Of a stretch of DNA of 16,318 bases, positions 14,607 through 16,318 are shown piece after piece. The stretch spans positions 1-16,318 of the forward strand of contig DAOQAY010000057.1 of NCBI GenBank assembly GCA_035354435.1, given 5' to 3'. The position numbers were made by a program, and so were the translations under genes. The DNA comes from JAKLDO01 sp035354435 (GTDB taxonomy: Bacteria > UBP6 > UBA1177). How positions within the stretch are numbered: position 1 is the stretch's first letter; the number at the start of each line of letters is the position of its first letter. The notes below the pieces were generated by a model, which was not told where the DNA came from, ran no database searches, and worked only from the letters and a program-made list of their open reading frames with translations.

Positions 14607-14696
14607 TTATGGTAATACCAATCCCATGAGTTCACGGATTTTTTCAGCGTTACCGTGATCTGTCAGTATTTCAAGCAGATTCAGTGCAATGATTAT
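14607..14696 (-). pseudogene. Possible remnant of a gene's 3' end downstream of sbcC
   Basis: Between the two convergent operons, the minus strand reads open from just after a TAA (14697-14699) to a TAA at 14607-14609. The peptide contains LLEILTDHGNAEKIREL and ends MGLVLP. It looks like a helical protein terminus with codon use like the neighbouring genes, but there is no ATG in a starting position and no ribosome site. It may be the tail of a decayed gene or transposase, or chance; I cannot assign a family. Confidence 0.25.
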
Positions 14697-14716
14697 TTAG
14701 TTGAAGTTACTGTTCT

Positions 14717-16318
14717 TTAAGAATTCTTACGACATCCCGGACCCTTAAGCTCACTTTTCCCGCCTGATAATGGAATTATACTGATTTGAGTACGGATTCT
14801 TTCTTTCAAGGCAGGAACATGTGATATTATTCCGATCAGTTTGCCATCCTGCTGAAGTTCGGACAGTGTTCCAAGCGCTGTTTCAAGTGCGTCTTCGTCA
14901 AGAGTGCCGAAACCTTCATCAAGAAAGAGGGAATCAACCTGAACTTTGCGGCTTGCCATTTTTGAAAGTCCGAGTGCAAGAGCAAGGCTTACAATAAAAC
15001 TTTCACCACCCGACAGATTTCTTGTTGATCTGATTTCTCCGGCCTGATAGTTATCAATGACATTCAGTTCAAGCGGCTGCTCCTTGTCGCGGATGAGCAG
15101 ATATCTGTCAGACATCTTCACAAGCTGGCGGTTAGCGTGGTTCACCATCACTTCAAAAGTCAGCCCCTGAGCAAAATTGCGATACTTTTTTCCATCGGCT
15201 GAACCTATAAGACTGTGCAGTTTATTCCATTTTGTGCACTCTTTTTTCTGAGCTTTGACGGCAGTCAGTTTTTCTTTCATCTGTTCTTTGGCTGTAGTGT
15301 TTTCAATCAGCTTGTGTTTGAGTCCGGCAATGGTATCGCGCAATTTTTTCAGATCCTCTTCAAATTTTTTGAACTGTGGCTCCAGCTCTTCTAGTGTCTT
15401 GTCCGTGAGCTTTTTGGCGATCTCCGTGGCCAGACGTGTCTCCCGGTCTTTCTGTTTGGTTTTGAGCTCTGTTCCTGCATTATCCAGCTCCTTTGCCCGA
15501 GAGAATAAGGATTCCCGTTCATCATGAGAGAGTCTGGCTTCGAGGAATGATTTCTCATCTGTAAAGCCTACCAGAGTCAAAGCAGTTGAAAAGTCCTCTT
15601 CCGCTTTTTTCAGTTCAGGCATTCTTTGCTCAATACGCTTCTTCAGGGAGTCAATTTTGGTCTTTTCCGTTATCAGTTTCTGCTGCGACCCGGTGTTCAG
15701 ATCTCGGGATTTCTTCTCGGCTTTTTCGGCATCGGCAATCAATTTGTTCAGGCGACCTTCTTCTTCATCAGGCTTTTTATCGCCATATAACTTCTTTCGC
15801 TCATCTGTCCCGTCGGCCAGTTCCTTTTTGAGTCGTTCCAGATTCTCATGTTTTTCAGTTAGGGCCTTGATCTGTGTATCAATTACGGCATCCAGACGCT
15901 TCACCTCGCTGTCGATGGCGGCAATCTGTTTTTCGATGTCGGTCTTTTGTTTTATCTTTTCCTGCCATGCCTTCAGTTTTGATTTGAGGGATTCGAGCAG
16001 TGACTTGACCTCCGACTCAGGTATTTCAGTAATGCCAAGTGGCAGGAGTTTTTCGGAAACGACCATTTTAAGTTGCTCAAAGCCGGTCTGAAGGTTCGCA
16101 AGGGCATCCTTCAATTCAATCAGCGTTTTTTCAGCGGACTTCTTATCATTGGCGGCATCGGTTTCCAGCTTCTCGCAGTCATTAAGGTTTTTGCGAGCTG
16201 TGGTATCCGTCTGTTCCAGTTTTTTGATGGCGACTTCCTGTTCATCAGCTTTGTCGATCAATTTGGTTAGCGATTCTATCTTTTGTTCGATTTCATCGGG
16301 AACCGGAACATTGCCCTT
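14717..16318 (-). CDS. sbcC: Exonuclease subunit SbcC, C-terminal half (partial)
   Basis: SbcC pairs with the nuclease SbcD (the Mre11-Rad50 type complex) to cut DNA hairpins and ends during repair and replication. The reading frame is open to the right edge, so the 5' half is missing. The 533 visible residues run from KGNVPVPDEIEQ through about 360 residues of Lys/Glu-rich coiled coil (the returning arm) into the ATPase lobe. That lobe has GSADGKKYRNFAQGLTF, the ABC signature LSGGESF (visible residues about 435-441), the Walker B segment VDSLFLDEGFGTLD and the H-loop His in IISHV. E. coli SbcC is 1048 residues, so the zinc-hook CPxC should lie just outside the window; the first visible residues (GNVPVP) look like the segment right after it. 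No sbcD is visible. Nothing suggests truncation at the C-terminus. Confidence 0.95.
   Translation of the reverse strand, partial: KGNVPVPDEIEQKIESLTKLIDKADEQEVAIKKLEQTDTTARKNLNDCEKLETDAANDKKSAEKTLIELKDALANLQTGFEQLKMVVSEKLLPLGITEIPESEVKSLLESLKSKLKAWQEKIKQKTDIEKQIAAIDSEVKRLDAVIDTQIKALTEKHENLERLKKELADGTDERKKLYGDKKPDEEEGRLNKLIADAEKAEKKSRDLNTGSQQKLITEKTKIDSLKKRIEQRMPELKKAEEDFSTALTLVGFTDEKSFLEARLSHDERESLFSRAKELDNAGTELKTKQKDRETRLATEIAKKLTDKTLEELEPQFKKFEEDLKKLRDTIAGLKHKLIENTTAKEQMKEKLTAVKAQKKECTKWNKLHSLIGSADGKKYRNFAQGLTFEVMVNHANRQLVKMSDRYLLIRDKEQPLELNVIDNYQAGEIRSTRNLSGGESFIVSLALALGLSKMASRKVQVDSLFLDEGFGTLDEDALETALGTLSELQQDGKLIGIISHVPALKERIRTQISIIPLSGGKSELKGPGCRKNS

Noticed and set aside
14632..14658. 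Inverted repeat TCACGG-N15-CCGTGA
   Set aside because: Six base pairs with a 15-base loop is weak, there is no T tract, and it lies inside the coding-like remnant, so chance is the simpler explanation.
14717..16261. A TTG at 16261 as the true start of the SbcC frame
   Set aside because: The frame continues open to the window edge with SbcC-like residues, and the ATPase N-terminal lobe and first coiled-coil arm are missing, so the gene is cut by the window rather than starting there.

Overview
The window looks like a chromosomal piece of a Gram-negative, fairly AT-rich bacterium. An outer membrane is implied by several predicted secreted lipoproteins, a C-terminal beta-barrel domain and a CsgG-like protein. 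The left edge carries the conserved rpoA-rplQ junction, and the last residues of alpha resemble the proteobacterial ENWPP-type tail. The large lipoproteins with acidic Ser/Asp/Glu linkers and Cys-rich tails suggest an uncultured delta-proteobacterial, myxococcal or similar lineage. That placement is a guess; no rRNA or strong phylogenetic marker is present.

Layout. (1) 1-588: end of rpoA, rplQ (ribosomal protein L17) and a textbook Rho-independent terminator. (2) 695-5957: four same-strand genes that probably form one operon. They encode a 605-aa exported protein with a C-terminal outer-membrane barrel, a 404-aa three-domain lipoprotein, a 411-aa exported LPP20-like/PEGA protein, and a 307-aa CsgG-like protein fused to Cys-rich Sel1 repeats. 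Their domains look like the parts of FlgT/CsgG-type periplasmic assembly proteins spread over separate polypeptides; this is the best candidate here for an undescribed envelope system. (3) 6136-12696, minus strand: two very large lipoproteins, a 1133-aa protein with hydrophobic central helices and a C-terminal propeller-like part, then a 1047-aa pentapeptide-repeat protein, 15 bp apart. (4) 12817-14543, plus strand: a 449-aa lipoprotein with an acidic linker and propeller-like repeats, followed by a 120-aa three-helix membrane protein. Groups 3 and 4 diverge from a compact region holding two overlapping promoters and a small inverted repeat. (5) 14607-14696: a short, coding-looking remnant. 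(6) 14717-16318, minus strand: the C-terminal half of the DNA-repair ATPase SbcC, cut by the window edge.

There is no intergenic stretch over 300 bases, and I see no tRNA, rRNA, CRISPR array or intact mobile element. Functions for groups 2-4 rest on domain appearance and gene order alone.
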